From assembly GCA_029260475.1 (NCBI GenBank), contig JAJDDE010000043.1, positions 1 through 41,794 on the forward strand: a stretch of DNA of 41,794 nt. The letters are read 5' to 3'. The stretch comes from Phycisphaerales bacterium (lineage in GTDB: Bacteria > Planctomycetota > Phycisphaerae > Phycisphaerales > UBA1924). Every line of letters starts with the position of its first letter. Position 1 is the first letter of the stretch. The position numbers and the translations under genes were made by a program. This document shows, one piece after another, positions 41,340-41,794 of this stretch. The notes below the pieces were generated by a model. The model did no database searches, was not told where the DNA came from, and saw nothing but the letters and a program-made list of their open reading frames with translations.

Positions 41340-41794
41340 ACCAGCCGAGCCGTAAGGGGCACACGAAGCCGAAGCTGCGCGTGATCACCACGACGCTGTG
41401 GGAGTACCCGTCGCAGCATTACGGCGTCGGGATCCAGGGGGACAAGGGGTACGTGGGGGCGACGCCGAGCTGGGTGATCTGGCAACTGCTCACCAGGTAC
41501 ACGCGCGAGGGGGACGTGGTGGTGGACCCGATGTGCGGCAGCGGCACGACGCTGGATGTGTGCGCCGATATCGGGCGCACCGGCAAGGGCTTCGACCTGG
41601 ACCCGCAGCGCGACGACATTCAGCACGCGGACGCGCGCGATCTGCCCTTAGAGAGCGAGAGCTGCGACTTCTTCTTCATGGACCCGCCCTACTCGACGCA
41701 CGTGGAGTACTCGGACGACCCGCGCTGTATCGGCAAGCTCAGCGCGGGCGGCGATGACGGCGGCAGCGCGTACTACGAGGCGATGGCGCGGACG
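41336..41794 (+). CDS. DNA methylase-like SAM-dependent methyltransferase (truncated at window end)
   Basis: The first 153 residues of a Rossmann-fold methyltransferase, starting at GTG 41336 (overlapping the nrnA stop). It reads YPSQHYGVG near residues 24-32, WVIWQLLTRYTREGDVVVDP, then the SAM-binding motif DPMCGSGTTLDVC (about 66-78), a DARDLPL segment and the catalytic motif MDPPYS (about 115-120). The SAM motif comes before DPPY, as in permuted N4/N6 DNA methylases and some RNA methylases of the UPF0020/Trm11 type. Whether DNA or RNA is the substrate cannot be told from this fragment, which continues beyond 41794. Confidence 0.75.
   Translation, partial: MNQPSRKGHTKPKLRVITTTLWEYPSQHYGVGIQGDKGYVGATPSWVIWQLLTRYTREGDVVVDPMCGSGTTLDVCADIGRTGKGFDLDPQRDDIQHADARDLPLESESCDFFFMDPPYSTHVEYSDDPRCIGKLSAGGDDGGSAYYEAMART

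Noticed and set aside
1-41794. tRNA, rRNA, insertion sequences, integrases or prophage genes
   Set aside because: I looked for T-loop motifs, transposase and integrase signatures in the intergenic regions and ORFs and saw none.

Overview
The window is high-GC DNA (many G/C-ending codons, GTG and TTG starts, frequent 1-4 base gene overlaps) and reads like a chromosome segment of a planctomycete, most probably of the class Phycisphaerae. The clues are the N-terminally extended ribosomal protein S9, two small membrane proteins ending in a CxxC...CPECG zinc ribbon, a single-copy set of planctomycete-style T4P/T2SS genes, dockerin-type domains, and many secreted proteins of unknown function. This taxonomic call is inference from gene style only; no 16S rRNA or tRNA gene was seen.

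Layout. (1) 1-530: end of the rpsI operon with a strong terminator. (2) 557-7421, minus strand: a five-gene run made of an enterochelin-esterase-like hydrolase followed by four secreted or lipoprotein paralogues that together carry six copies of a P..P(I/V/L)(G/A).GA.W domain. (3) 7464-9946: Mn-type superoxide dismutase (minus) and a primary-type sigma factor (plus), divergent across a 690-base region rich in perfect dyads and hairpins. (4) 10113-11517: two adjacent paralogous membrane proteins, each with its zinc ribbon knocked into another frame. (5) 11564-18341, minus strand: type IV pilus genes pilT and pilC, two minor pseudopilins and a 930-residue PilX-like protein. (6) 18672-23757, plus: an orphan LuxR-type HTH regulator and a 1380-residue acidic secreted protein with the codon bias of a very highly expressed gene and a strong terminator. 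(7) 23941-33178, plus: a dockerin-bearing secreted protein followed by type II secretion genes in the order H-like, G, E, F, D, I, J, K. (8) 33237-38383, minus: pilM, pilN, pilO, a PilP/GspC-like protein and pilB, convergent with the T2SS run. (9) 38547-41794: futalosine hydrolase (minus), then divergently ribF, nrnA and a truncated DNA-methylase-like gene, all overlapping by GTGA.

How the parts may work together. More than half of the window is devoted to surface machinery: a retraction ATPase, two assembly ATPases, two platform proteins, one secretin, at least seven prepilin-like subunits and the PilM/N/O assembly platform. The T2SS run has no gspC, gspL or gspM, and the pilus genes have no secretin. 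The two sets lie tail to tail, so a shared platform and shared secretin are an attractive inference. The very large acidic protein and the dockerin protein are plausible clients or surface partners of this machinery, but nothing in the sequence proves that.

The most unusual observations are the six-copy secreted domain operon, the paired frameshifts before the zinc ribbons, the dockerin gene heading a T2SS operon, the incomplete but complementary T2SS/T4P gene sets, and several structured leaders (sigma factor, surface protein, pilM).
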